DNA of 57,095 bases from Bradyrhizobiaceae bacterium PARB1. Its GTDB lineage: Bacteria; Pseudomonadota; Alphaproteobacteria; Rhizobiales; Xanthobacteraceae. The translations under genes and the position numbers were made by a program. Shown here one piece after another: positions 1 through 8,816 of this stretch. The notes under the pieces are model-generated. The model was not told where the DNA came from, did no database searches, and saw only the letters and a list, made by a program, of their open reading frames with translations. The stretch covers positions 1 through 57,095 of the forward strand of contig NKIY01000018.1 in NCBI GenBank assembly GCA_002256345.1, written 5' to 3'. Each line of letters starts with the position of its first letter. Position 1 is the first letter of the stretch.

Positions 1-289
1 TTGACAGAGCTTGCTGCCCGGCCACTGTTAGCCACCATGCGATCGATGGCGACGTCCGGCTGATGCAAGAAACGACTGCAATTCAACCTTCACAGAGGCC
101 TCTTACACAAAATATCGGACATTCCCGTTCCTGCGCTTGTGTGACGAGGCCTATGCGATGCTCGCAGACGGCCGCCTTCGCGCTGCAATCGACGGCCGGT
201 ATCCGCTGGATCGCTTTGTAGAGGCCGCCGGCCGCGTCGCCGGGCGCCAGGTGGTCGGGAAGATCATCCTGCAACCGACCGCCTGCTAG
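1..289 (+). pseudogene. 3' remnant of a quinone oxidoreductase/zinc-type alcohol dehydrogenase gene
   Basis: The reading frame ending at TAG 287-289 gives a tail with the pattern D-G-R-Y-P-L-D-R-F-V-E-A and V-V-G-K-I-I-L. This is typical of the last 40 residues of NADPH:quinone oxidoreductase-like MDR proteins. Upstream, the same frame is closed by a stop near base 29, while frame 1 carries a piece (ARPLLATM) resembling the segment that normally comes just before, so a frameshift probably separates them. The gene runs off the left edge. It could be a decayed gene or the broken end of one starting outside the window. Confidence 0.45.
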
Positions 290-313
290 GTGTTTGCGTC
301 GCGCTGGTGACAC

Positions 314-1024
314 TCAGCACCCGAGATAGTGCTCGCGGACGTGAGTGCTCTCTCTCAACTCAGTAGCCGAACCTGTCAGCGCCACGCGCCCGCCCTCCAG
401 CACATAGGCGCGAGCGACGACCTGCAGCGCCAGCGTAACGTCTTGCTCCACCAGTAACACCGTCAGACCGGTGCCAATGAGGCGGCGGACCGCCTGGTAG
501 AGCTCCCGCACCACCATCGGTGCAAGACCAAGCGACGGCTCGTCAAGGATCAGAAGCCTCGGCTTGCCCATCAGCGCCCGCCCGATCGCAAGCATTTGCT
601 GCTGTCCGCCCGACATCGTCCCGGCCTGTTGCCGCCGTCGCTCGGCCAGGATTGGGAACAGCGCGAGCACCTCTTCAAGCACTTGCATGCGATCGCGTCG
701 ATGCGGCACTGCGGTGCCCCCCACGAGCAGGTTCTCGAGAACCGTGAGGTCGGGGAAGATGTGGCGGGCTTCCGGCACCTGGATCAAGCCGCGTCGCACG
801 ATCCGATGCGGGGCAACGCCGCTGATCGGTTGCTCCAGGAAAAAGGCCTCACCGGAGAAGGCGAGCAAGCCCGACAGGCAGCGTAGCAAGGTCGATTTTC
901 CAGCTCCATTTGCACCCAGCACGGCAACGGCCTCACCCGCTCCGACCTCAAGATCGACCCCATGCAGGACGCGCAGCGCGCCATAGCCGGCGGTCATGTT
1001 CGACACGCGCAGCATGCCCGTCAT
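314..1024 (-). CDS. livF: ABC transporter ATPase, LivF type
   Basis: This 236-residue ATPase belongs to the HAAT (branched-chain amino acid/amide/aromatic acid) importer family and powers uptake across the inner membrane. Visible motifs are Walker A GANGAGKST (residues 37-45), signature SGGQQQ, Walker B LLILDEPSLGL and the LLVEQD switch segment typical of LivF. Length and motif order are normal. The start overlaps the stop of the upstream livM-livG fusion (ATGA), so it is the last gene of a leftward livK-livH-livMG-livF operon. The substrate cannot be read from sequence; the neighbouring acyl-CoA genes suggest an organic or aromatic acid. Confidence 0.93.
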   Translation of the reverse strand: MTGMLRVSNMTAGYGALRVLHGVDLEVGAGEAVAVLGANGAGKSTLLRCLSGLLAFSGEAFFLEQPISGVAPHRIVRRGLIQVPEARHIFPDLTVLENLLVGGTAVPHRRDRMQVLEEVLALFPILAERRRQQAGTMSGGQQQMLAIGRALMGKPRLLILDEPSLGLAPMVVRELYQAVRRLIGTGLTVLLVEQDVTLALQVVARAYVLEGGRVALTGSATELRESTHVREHYLGC

Positions 1025-2781
1025 GCAGCATCTCCCAAGTAGGCTTCGATTACACGTGGATCACGGCTGATCTCCTGCGGCGTCCCAAGGCTGATCGCCT
1101 CGCCCGCGTCGAGCACGATGATGCGGTCGCACAGCGACATGACCGCTCGCACCATGTGCTCGATTACGAGGACAGTGATGCCGCTATCGCGGATGCTGCG
1201 GATGTTGTCGATCGCTTCGTCGGCCTCGCGCGGCGTCAGCCCACCCAGGATCTCATCGAGCAAAATCAGCCGGGGCCGCGTCGCCAAGGCGCGCGCGATC
1301 TCAAGCCGGCGCTGCTCGGCAAGCGTCAGATCGGCGGACTTGACGTTGCACCGCTCCGAAAGCCTCATCCGGGCGACGATATCGTCCGCCAACGTCACGG
1401 CCTCTTCCTCGCTGTTCCGGACCAAGGCGGCGGCGACCACGACCTCGCGAACAGTCAGGCTTGGAAACGCCTGCGTGATTTGAAACGTGCGGGCCAGGCC
1501 GAGCCGGCAGACATCGAATGGCGCAAGAGTTTGGATTTCTCGTCCGTCGAACCGAACGCTGCCGGAGGTCGGCTTGGCGAACCCGCCGAGCATCGAAAAC
1601 AGTGTGGTCTTGCCTGCCCCATTTGGGCCGATCACGCCAAAGATCTCGCCGCACTTCACATCAAAGGAAACGTTGTCGACAGCGACCAGTCCGCCGAACA
1701 CCTTCCTGAGACCTTTGACCGCGAGGACGCCGGGCGCGGCCGGCGTGGATGCTGGAGCGGACTTGACAGAAGATCCCGTCGCGGCACGCGGAATTCTCAG
1801 CCGGCCTCGCGAAATCCCCAGCCGCGACAGGCCCGCCACGATCCCGCCCGGACAGAGCAATATCACGACGATCAGCGCGAGACCGTACAGCATATGATGA
1901 AGCGCGCCGCCGGCGTGATCCTGCAAATAGACGCGCATGACTTCGCCGGCCGGAAAAAGCAACAGCGGACCGATCAAGGGGCCAATCAACGTGCCCGCGC
2001 CGCCGACCACGGTAAACAGCAGAATGAAGATGGTCGTCTCGATCCCGAACATCGATGGCGGATCGATAAACCCGATGAATTGCGCCTGAAAGCCACCGGC
2101 GAGCGCCGTTGCGAATGCGCTGATCGCGAGCGCCTGCTGCTTGACCAGGAAGGGATTGACACCCATGGCTGCCGCTGCCGCTTCGTTGTCGTGCACGGCG
2201 CGCCAAAAAAACCCGAGGCGGCCGGTATAGAGGACTGAAATGACCACGAGGAGCGTGCAAAGCATCGCGGCGATAACCACCAAGAAGGCTCCCGGCTCTG
2301 CGAAACGCATATCCCAAACGGTCGATCCGATCGCCTTGGCATAAAGCCCGTTTGTGCCGCCGAGCCCGCTTATGCCGCTCACTCCGAATTCCAGCACATA
2401 GGCGAAGGCCAGCGTCAACAGCGCGAACACCAAGGGGCTGAGATTCCGTCGAAACGGCAGATGTCCCACGGCGATCGCGGCAATAGCGGCGAATGTCGCG
2501 CCAACGATCATGCCGATCCACGGTGTGACACCGTAGGTCGTGGCGAGATAGGTTGAGACGTAGCCGCCGATCCCGAAAAATGCCGCATGCCCGAACGACA
2601 CTTGGCCGACCAGACCGCCGATAATGTTCCAGGAGACGCAGAGATACATCCAGGTCAACAGGGCGACTGCGATGGAGATTGCATAGGGACCGGAGAATGT
2701 CAGCACGGCGGCAGTTCCGATCACGACAAGGAGAATGCTGACCGCGATCTGCGGATCGATGCGTGAGAAAAGCCAATTCAT
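1021..2781 (-). CDS. livM-livG: LivM permease fused to LivG ATPase
   Basis: This 586-residue protein joins two subunits usually encoded separately. Residues 1 to about 325 are a LivM-type membrane permease with many hydrophobic helices and the conserved GQVSFGHAAFFGIGGY segment. After a short Ser/Pro/Ala linker, residues about 350-586 are a LivG-type ATPase with Walker A GPNGAGKTT, Walker B LILLDEILGGL and the VIEHM switch. The ABC signature reads LTLAEQ instead of the usual LSxGxQ, a variant also seen in the LivG family. It overlaps livH upstream and livF downstream by four bases each. LivM-LivG fusions are known in alphaproteobacteria, so this is probably functional. Confidence 0.92.
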   Translation of the reverse strand: MNWLFSRIDPQIAVSILLVVIGTAAVLTFSGPYAISIAVALLTWMYLCVSWNIIGGLVGQVSFGHAAFFGIGGYVSTYLATTYGVTPWIGMIVGATFAAIAAIAVGHLPFRRNLSPLVFALLTLAFAYVLEFGVSGISGLGGTNGLYAKAIGSTVWDMRFAEPGAFLVVIAAMLCTLLVVISVLYTGRLGFFWRAVHDNEAAAAAMGVNPFLVKQQALAISAFATALAGGFQAQFIGFIDPPSMFGIETTIFILLFTVVGGAGTLIGPLIGPLLLFPAGEVMRVYLQDHAGGALHHMLYGLALIVVILLCPGGIVAGLSRLGISRGRLRIPRAATGSSVKSAPASTPAAPGVLAVKGLRKVFGGLVAVDNVSFDVKCGEIFGVIGPNGAGKTTLFSMLGGFAKPTSGSVRFDGREIQTLAPFDVCRLGLARTFQITQAFPSLTVREVVVAAALVRNSEEEAVTLADDIVARMRLSERCNVKSADLTLAEQRRLEIARALATRPRLILLDEILGGLTPREADEAIDNIRSIRDSGITVLVIEHMVRAVMSLCDRIIVLDAGEAISLGTPQEISRDPRVIEAYLGDAA

Positions 2782-3665
2782 GCGTTGCTTCCGCGGCCGA
2801 ATAGGCCTCTTGGTCGGAAGAGCAGCGCCGCGCCGAACACAAGATAAGTCAGCGACGGCGAAGCCGGATTATTGAGCAGTGCACTGGCCAGTGACTCGAT
2901 GAGCCCGATGATCAGACCGCCAGCAAACGCGCCCCGCAGATCTCCGAGCCCGCCAAGCACGACCACCAGCAGCGAGAGCAGACTGAGGCGGATACCGGCC
3001 GATGGCGTGACGTAAGTGAAGGCCATGAGGCATCCGGCCGGGATCGCGAGAATGGCGATGCAGCCTGCGAACACCATGAGCTGCGTGCGCTTGACATCGA
3101 CGCCGCACAACCACGCCATGGTGGGATCCTGCGCGGTTGCTCGAATACGATGCCCGGCTTCCGTCATGGTCAGGAACGCCGAGAGAAGTCCGCACACCAG
3201 GAGCGATACGATGAATCCTGCAAGTTGCCCCAGGCCGATAACGATGCCGCCGATACGATAGGCCGTGGCGCCGAATGACGAGCTGGCGTTGAGCAGATCC
3301 GCACCGAACACCATGAGCACCGCGCTCTGAATGACGAAGGATACGCCGATCGTCAGCTGCGCCTGCATCAGCGGGCTGGTACCCAGTACCGGCCTAATGA
3401 CGATCCGAAACAGCAGGGCTCCGAAGAGGCCCATCACCGGCACGATCACAATGGCGGCGAGATAGGGTGAGAGGCCGAATTGATGGTTGAGAACCACGAC
3501 GGCGTACATGGCGATCATCAGGAGGTCGCCATGCGCGAAGTTCAGGACACGCATCACGCCGAACACCAGTGCGAGCGAGAGCGCGACCAGCGCATAGATC
3601 CCACCCGTCAGAACACCGGAGACCGCGGCCTGCAACAGTAGCTCGAGGCTTGGCATGCCGATCAT
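2778..3665 (-). CDS. livH: ABC transporter permease, LivH type
   Basis: LivH-family inner-membrane permease of about 295 residues that pairs with the LivM half of the fusion protein. The LNFAHGDLLM motif near the N-terminus and the VVLGGLGDLRGAF segment are diagnostic. I place the start at ATG 3665-3663, which overlaps the livK stop as TGATG, rather than at an in-frame ATG 78 bases upstream that would lie inside livK and add a non-membrane leader. The 3' end overlaps the start of the livMG fusion by four bases. Confidence 0.92.
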   Translation of the reverse strand: MIGMPSLELLLQAAVSGVLTGGIYALVALSLALVFGVMRVLNFAHGDLLMIAMYAVVVLNHQFGLSPYLAAIVIVPVMGLFGALLFRIVIRPVLGTSPLMQAQLTIGVSFVIQSAVLMVFGADLLNASSSFGATAYRIGGIVIGLGQLAGFIVSLLVCGLLSAFLTMTEAGHRIRATAQDPTMAWLCGVDVKRTQLMVFAGCIAILAIPAGCLMAFTYVTPSAGIRLSLLSLLVVVLGGLGDLRGAFAGGLIIGLIESLASALLNNPASPSLTYLVFGAALLFRPRGLFGRGSNA

Positions 3666-4888
3666 CACTTCAGGGACGCAGGCGAAGCGACGGCAATCGC
3701 GGGCGGGAAAACCGTCGTCTTGTGGCTCGCGCCCTCTTTCCATTGCGTCACGAGGGCGCGAGCCCCGACGTTGCGCCCGTCGGCATCAAACTTGATGGCG
3801 CCCGGTATGGCGGTCTGATCGGCGCTCAGATCCAGGTCGCGAAGAACAGCCTGCAGGTCGCTTCGCGTTGGGTTGGTCGATTTCGCGTAGGCCCTCTCGA
3901 GGATCGTTTTGAGCGTGATGGCCCCGGCGTAGCACATCCCCACGTAGCTCGAAGGAATCGCGTTGTACTTCTTGCGATATTGCTCCGTCAGGTAGGCAAC
4001 CCGCTTCAGGTCCGCACTGAAATAGTCGATGTTGGAAAGCTTCAAGCGATCGATGAACTTGGCGTCAACAAGCTCCGGCAGCCGCGGGTCCCCGGGCCCC
4101 CCTCCGATGCCGACCACGTAAGGCGTGAAATCAAGCTGCTGCATGGCCTTAAGGCCCGCCACAACGTCCTCCAAATAGCCGGCCCATACGAGGAGATTCG
4201 CATCGGTCTCCTGTACCTTCTTCATAACAGGCAACAGATTTCGCTCGGCGCGGTTGTAGGACACGTCGCCAACAGGGGTCGCCCCCTCTTTTTCGAGCTG
4301 TTTGCGTATCAAGTTCGCGGCGTCCGCTCCCCGTGGACTGTCCTCGTAGAGCAGGGCGATCTTCTGTGCCTTAAGGCCGCCTGCCGTTTCGGTGATCGAC
4401 TTCAGGAAGGAGACGGCCGTATCCGCCTCGTCCTGGCTGGAAATCTGCTCGGAAAAATACCAGTGATAGTGTCGGTTGAGGATTTCAGAGGAGACCGCAC
4501 CGGCACTGAACAAAGGAGTCTGCGAGGCCTCCGCGAACTGCGCCGCGGTCGACGTCGATGCACTTATGTCGCAACCGAGAACCAGCGGTGCATTTTGCAA
4601 CCGGACTAAGCGCTCCATCTCGCGACGCGCGACATCCGGCTTGCCCTGGGAATCGACGATGTCCATGGCCAGCCGTCGGCCGGCAATGCCTCCGGCTTCG
4701 TTGATCTGCTGGACCGCGATTTCGATTCCTTTCTTGCCGTCCTGCCCCAGAATCGCCAGCGGCCCGGTCAATGGCGTAAGCACCGGAATGGAGATCGTGT
4801 CGGCCACCGGCTGGCTCTGCGCCCTGAGTTCGTCAACTCCGAACGTGGACAAGGCAGCGACGAACGTCAAGACAAGTTGCACCCTCAT
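3665..4888 (-). CDS. livK: periplasmic substrate-binding protein, LivK type
   Basis: This 407-residue protein has a cleavable signal peptide (about residues 1-24, ending LRAQ) followed by the LTGPLAILGQDGKKGIEIAV pattern of Peripla_BP_6 receptors. It would deliver the ligand to the LivH/LivMG/LivF complex. Branched-chain amino acids are only one option: in such clusters this family often binds aromatic or dicarboxylic acids. First gene of the leftward importer operon; the promoter should lie in the 4889-5337 gap. Confidence 0.92.
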   Translation of the reverse strand: MRVQLVLTFVAALSTFGVDELRAQSQPVADTISIPVLTPLTGPLAILGQDGKKGIEIAVQQINEAGGIAGRRLAMDIVDSQGKPDVARREMERLVRLQNAPLVLGCDISASTSTAAQFAEASQTPLFSAGAVSSEILNRHYHWYFSEQISSQDEADTAVSFLKSITETAGGLKAQKIALLYEDSPRGADAANLIRKQLEKEGATPVGDVSYNRAERNLLPVMKKVQETDANLLVWAGYLEDVVAGLKAMQQLDFTPYVVGIGGGPGDPRLPELVDAKFIDRLKLSNIDYFSADLKRVAYLTEQYRKKYNAIPSSYVGMCYAGAITLKTILERAYAKSTNPTRSDLQAVLRDLDLSADQTAIPGAIKFDADGRNVGARALVTQWKEGASHKTTVFPPAIAVASPASLK

Positions 4889-5337
4889 GGTTTCCCCCGA
4901 AATAGTTCCGTTGTTGCGGATGGCCGCGAGGCATCTTGTCCGCTAAGATCGCTGTCGATCCAAGCCGCAGTCGAAGCGATCAGGGCAAAGAACACATACG
5001 TGTTTTCGATGACGAGCGACCGAGGCTCATGGCCGCACGGCAAATCCAGCTGCACCCGAGCTCGCGCAACGGCACCGCCGGATTTGCAAATTCGCAGAGC
5101 AATATCCGGGTATTGCGCGGGCTCATGACAATCTCCCCTGCAAAGGCTCCGCCGTGCGCAATGGCGATCGAAATGGTTCCAGCCGTCCGCCTATCCGATA
5201 CCACTTGGCTGCGGGATCGGCGGCCGCACCGCGTTTAGTCCGGTAGGTCGTCGCTGCGCCGTCGCGGCCGCAACGGTCCTTGTCGTTCTGATGGGCAGGC
5301 GTAGCGGCACCTCGATCGCGCTTAAGGCTGCTGCTAT
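4889..5337. other. intergenic region without a recognisable gene
   Basis: About 450 bases between livK and the 3' end of the enoyl-CoA hydratase gene. It should hold the importer promoter. Short open frames on both strands (for example leftward 5204-4980) show no family pattern or ribosome-binding site I would trust. Confidence 0.5.
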
Positions 5338-6135
5338 CTATCTGAAGCTCGGCTTTCGCCTCTCCTTGAAAGCGGCAAGCCCCTCCTTGGCATCCGCTCC
5401 CACCAGCGTGCGGGTCGCGACTGCAATTTCTTCATGCAAACCCGTTTGCAGGTCGGCCTCCAGCGCGCGGCGCGAAAGGGCTTTCATGGCGGCGATGCCG
5501 GATCGGCTGCGGGTCGCAACGAGCGCGGCAAACTCCAGCGCCTTGTCGGCAAGGTCGCCAGCCGGCACCGAATAGGCGATCAGTCCCCAATCCAGCGCAG
5601 TGGCCGCATCGATCCATTTTGCGCTGAACATGAGGTCGAGCGCGCGCTGCAGGCCGATAGCCCGCGGCAGTCGCTGGGAATTGCCCCATCCGGGGATCAA
5701 CCCAAACGCAGCGTGTTGATCGCCGAAGCGCGCTGTATCGGCGGCAAACACCACATCGCAGGCCATGGCGAGTTCAAGGCCTCCGGCCAGGCAAAGCCCC
5801 TGCACGGCAGCGACGACCGGCAGCGGACTGGCCTCGAACTGGCAAAGCACGCCGTGCCCGACTTCCAGGAAGTCTTTCAGGTCGTCCGCCTTTTGGCTGA
5901 CGGTTTCGACTTCGTCGAGTTCGGCGCCGGTACAGAAGTTCTTGCCTTGCCCAGTGACGAGGACGGCTCCAATGGCCGCATCCTTCTCGAATTCGTTTAG
6001 GGCCTGTGCCATCAGCCGAAACATTGCCTTCGACAAGCAGTTGAAGCGCTCCGGTTTGGACAATTCGATGATGCCGACCCCATCGCGGCGCGCCCAAGTC
6101 ACGGGCTCGCCCTGCCCGGTTTTGTCAGTAGTCAA
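5338..6135 (-). CDS. enoyl-CoA hydratase/isomerase (crotonase) family protein
   Basis: A 265-residue crotonase. I choose TTG 6135-6133 as start because GGAGAG lies four bases before it; the open frame continues upstream, but that stretch has no crotonase character. The fold is clear: VLVTGQGKNFCTGAELDEV forms the first oxyanion-hole strand and QGLCLAGGLELAMACD the second. In that second motif the Glu matching rat enoyl-CoA hydratase E144 is present. The second catalytic Glu (E164) position, in FGDQHAAFGLIPG, is occupied by His. The protein may therefore act as an isomerase, hydrolase or lyase rather than a classical hydratase. It is divergent from the thiolase-like gene across about 190 bases. 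Confidence 0.88.
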   Translation of the reverse strand: MTTDKTGQGEPVTWARRDGVGIIELSKPERFNCLSKAMFRLMAQALNEFEKDAAIGAVLVTGQGKNFCTGAELDEVETVSQKADDLKDFLEVGHGVLCQFEASPLPVVAAVQGLCLAGGLELAMACDVVFAADTARFGDQHAAFGLIPGWGNSQRLPRAIGLQRALDLMFSAKWIDAATALDWGLIAYSVPAGDLADKALEFAALVATRSRSGIAAMKALSRRALEADLQTGLHEEIAVATRTLVGADAKEGLAAFKERRKPSFR

Positions 6136-6324
6136 GATGCTCTCCAGTGTCGCAGTGACGAGCGGTGAGGATTTCGACGAATGAGCAGCAATGAAAGACC
6201 GGCAGGACAAATCGCACCCATATGCGATTTCCGCCCCGGCGGCTTGCATCGGGGATGCCGTTCTGAAACCCAAGGCGGGCGCGCTGCGCAGCACAAAAGC
6301 AACGTCTGAACTCGTGGAGAGACA

Positions 6325-7482
6325 GTGACAATCAAGGGTAAGGCCTACATCGCGGGCATCTACGAACATCCGACGCGCCATGCCCCGGACAAGTCCACCC
6401 CGCAGCTCCATGCGGAAGTCGCGAAAGGCGCGCTGGCCGACGCCGGTCTAACGATCCGGGACGTCGACGGCTATTTCTGCTCAGGGGATGCACCAGGCAT
6501 CCTGAACTCGCTGGTGATGGCTGACTATCTCGGCCTCAACAAGCTCAAGCATTTCGATTCAACCGACGTCGGCGGATCGAGCTACATCGCACATGTCGGA
6601 CACGCTGCCGAGGCGATCGCCGCGGGCAAATGCAGCATCGCGCTGATCACATTGGCCGGGAAGCCTCGGACGGAGAAGCCGCCGGTGCGACCCGGCGGAC
6701 CGGAGATTGCGTTCGAGGCCGCACTCGGCGGCGGTCCCGTCAACACCTATGCCATGTGCGCGATGCGCCATATGCACGAATACGGCACGACGAGCGCGCA
6801 GCTCGCCTGGGTCAAGGTCGCTGCCTCGCATCATGCCCAACACAATGAGCTCGCCTTCCTGAGAAAGGTCGTGACGGTTGACGATGTTGTCAACTCGCCG
6901 ATGATTTCAGATCCCCTCCATCGAGACGATTGTTGCGTGGTGACGGACGGCGGTGGCGCGATCATTGTCACGACACCCGAAATCGCGAGAAGCCTCAAGC
7001 GACCGCTCGTTCAAGTCATTGGACATGGCGAATCGCAGAAAGGGCAATATGGAGGCAAGGACATCGACCTCACCCATTCCGGAGCGGTGCGTTCGGGACC
7101 GGCCGCATTCGCCGAGGCCGGGGTGGCCCACAAGGACATCAAATACGCCTCGATCTACGACTCGTTCACGATCACGGTCGTGATGCAGCTTGAAGATCTC
7201 GGGTTCTGCAAGAAAGGCGATGGCGGCAAGTTCGTATCCGACGGCAATCTCATTTCCGGGATCGGAAAGCTGCCGTTCAACACCGATGGCGGCGGAATGT
7301 GCAACAACCACCCCATCAACCGCGGCGGCATTACGAAGGTAATTGAGGCCGTACGCCAATTGCGCGGCGAAGCGCATCCCAAGGTCCAAGTCCCCAATTG
7401 TGACATCGCGCTTGCGCACGGAACCGGAGGCTCGCTCGGGATCCGGCACGGCTCGGCCACCTGCATTCTGGAGAGAGTCTGA
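6325..7482 (+). CDS. thiolase-fold protein (SCP-x/Ltp2-like), possibly a retro-aldolase
   Basis: This 385-residue thiolase-fold protein starts with GTG and has GGAGAG seven bases upstream. The C-terminal pattern GGGMCNNHPINRGG (about 322-335) holds the conserved thiolase His-Pro, and QLRGEA is typical of SCP-2-type thiolases. At the nucleophile position, where thiolases have C-x-S-G, it reads G-S-S-Y (about 84-87), so the catalytic Cys is missing. The next gene, overlapping by TGATG, is a DUF35 zinc-ribbon/OB-fold protein. That pairing is known from Ltp2-ChsH2 aldolases, which cleave steroid side chains by retro-aldol chemistry. Assignment as an aldolase is my inference; public annotation would probably read acetyl-CoA acetyltransferase. 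Confidence 0.85.
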   Translation: MTIKGKAYIAGIYEHPTRHAPDKSTPQLHAEVAKGALADAGLTIRDVDGYFCSGDAPGILNSLVMADYLGLNKLKHFDSTDVGGSSYIAHVGHAAEAIAAGKCSIALITLAGKPRTEKPPVRPGGPEIAFEAALGGGPVNTYAMCAMRHMHEYGTTSAQLAWVKVAASHHAQHNELAFLRKVVTVDDVVNSPMISDPLHRDDCCVVTDGGGAIIVTTPEIARSLKRPLVQVIGHGESQKGQYGGKDIDLTHSGAVRSGPAAFAEAGVAHKDIKYASIYDSFTITVVMQLEDLGFCKKGDGGKFVSDGNLISGIGKLPFNTDGGGMCNNHPINRGGITKVIEAVRQLRGEAHPKVQVPNCDIALAHGTGGSLGIRHGSATCILERV

Positions 7483-7868
7483 TGTCCGAACGAACCTATG
7501 CAGCCTCCATTCCGAATCCGGAGACCGAGGCGTTCTGGACGGCCGCCGCACAGGGCAAGTTCCTGATCAAGCGCTGCAGGGAATGCAAGGAGGCGCACTA
7601 CTTTCCGCGCGCGTTGTGTCCGTTCTGCCAGGGCGATACCGATTGGGAAGAAGGCTCGGGCGAAGGCGTGATCTACACATACACCGTGACCCGGCGGTCG
7701 CCGACCGGACCATTTTCCTTGGGCTATGTCACGCTCAAGGAAGGTCCGACCATCTACACGAACTTCGTCGATTGCGACTTCGACCGCCTGGCAATAGGCG
7801 CGAGGGTGAAGGTCGTGTTCAAGCCGACCGAGGGCGGGCCCCCTCTGCCGCTCTTCACCCTGGCCTGA
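7482..7868 (+). CDS. DUF35 zinc-ribbon/OB-fold protein, partner of the thiolase-like protein
   Basis: A 128-residue protein with a rubredoxin-like zinc ribbon (C-R-E-C near residue 35 and C-P-F-C near 51) followed by an OB fold (GVIYTYTVTRRSPTGPF and LAIGARVKVVF). DUF35 proteins bind thiolase-like enzymes and acyl-CoA and are needed for their activity in several systems. The ATG overlaps the stop of the preceding gene (TGATG), implying translational coupling and a stoichiometric complex. Confidence 0.93.
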   Translation: MSERTYAASIPNPETEAFWTAAAQGKFLIKRCRECKEAHYFPRALCPFCQGDTDWEEGSGEGVIYTYTVTRRSPTGPFSLGYVTLKEGPTIYTNFVDCDFDRLAIGARVKVVFKPTEGGPPLPLFTLA

Positions 7869-7903
7869 CGCCACCGGGCAATGGCAACAGAAGGAATCGC
7901 CTG

Positions 7904-8764
7904 ATGCCGATCGACTATCCCGCGGTACTCAATCTCAAGACCGAAGCCGCTCCCTATTCGTGGACCGATCGCGAGGTGATGCTTTATGCACTCGGCATCG
8001 GCATCGGCTCCGATCCTCTCGACGAAAAGGAACTCCAGTTCGTCAACGAAGCGTTTGCGACGCCCAGGCCGCTGAAAGTGGTCCCTACCTTCGCTTCGGT
8101 CTGCGTTTGGGGAGCGCGTCCGGGGCCGATTGACCTCAATCGTGTCATGGTCGTTGACGGCGAACGCGACATTATCTTCCACAAGCCGATGCCTGTCGCC
8201 GCCAACGTGACCGCAGATGCACGCGTCCGCGGTGTTTACGACAAGGGCAAGGACAAGGGGGCGATCATTCAGAACGAAGTCGTCGTCAAGGACAGCGACG
8301 GTGACAAGATCGTCACGATCGTTTCTTCGAGTTTTGCCAGGGGCGATGGCGGTTTCGGCGGCCCATCCGAGGGAATGCCCGAGCCTCACCAGGTACCCCG
8401 CCGGGCGCCGGACAGATCGGTCGACATCACCATTCGACCCGACCAGGCGCTAATCTATCGTCTGTCGGGTGATCGGAATCCTTTGCACAGCGATCCTGAA
8501 TTCGCGCGCCGCGCCGGCTTTCCAAGACCAATCCTCCACGGCATGTGCACATATGGCCTGACCTGCAGGGCGGTTCTGCAGACGTACGCCGACTATGACC
8601 CGTCCGCCTTCCGTCGTCATCGCGTCCGCTTTTCCGCACCGGTGTTTCCGGGTGAGACCGTCTCAATTGACCTTTGGAAGGATGGCAATTCCATTTCATT
8701 CGAGGCGCATGTTCGGGAACGCAATGCGACCGTTGTCAAGAATGGCCAGACACTTCTGAGCTGA
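7904..8764 (+). CDS. MaoC-like (R)-specific enoyl-CoA hydratase (hydratase 2 type)
   Basis: A 286-residue double hot-dog protein of the type found in the hydratase part of peroxisomal multifunctional enzyme 2. The C-terminal half holds the hydratase-2 motif YRLSGDRNPLHSDPEFA followed by FPRPILHGMCTYG, with the catalytic Asp-His pair in GDRNPLH. ATG 7904 follows an AGAAGGAA ribosome-binding site. It probably hydrates the enoyl-CoA made by the acyl-CoA dehydrogenase encoded downstream, feeding the thiolase-like/DUF35 pair. Confidence 0.92.
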   Translation: MPIDYPAVLNLKTEAAPYSWTDREVMLYALGIGIGSDPLDEKELQFVNEAFATPRPLKVVPTFASVCVWGARPGPIDLNRVMVVDGERDIIFHKPMPVAANVTADARVRGVYDKGKDKGAIIQNEVVVKDSDGDKIVTIVSSSFARGDGGFGGPSEGMPEPHQVPRRAPDRSVDITIRPDQALIYRLSGDRNPLHSDPEFARRAGFPRPILHGMCTYGLTCRAVLQTYADYDPSAFRRHRVRFSAPVFPGETVSIDLWKDGNSISFEAHVRERNATVVKNGQTLLS

Positions 8765-8816
8765 GCCCCTGCGACCACGCTGACGTTGCCAACTTTGCTA
8801 GCGGCTATACAGAACC

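Noticed and set aside
910-2238. Rightward open frame of about 440 codons opposite livM-livG
   Set aside because: Antisense shadow of a well-supported transporter gene; no ribosome-binding site and very His/Arg-rich translation.
4980-5204. Leftward 74-codon open frame between livK and the crotonase
   Set aside because: No recognisable domain, no good ribosome-binding site, and unusual composition; not enough support for a gene.
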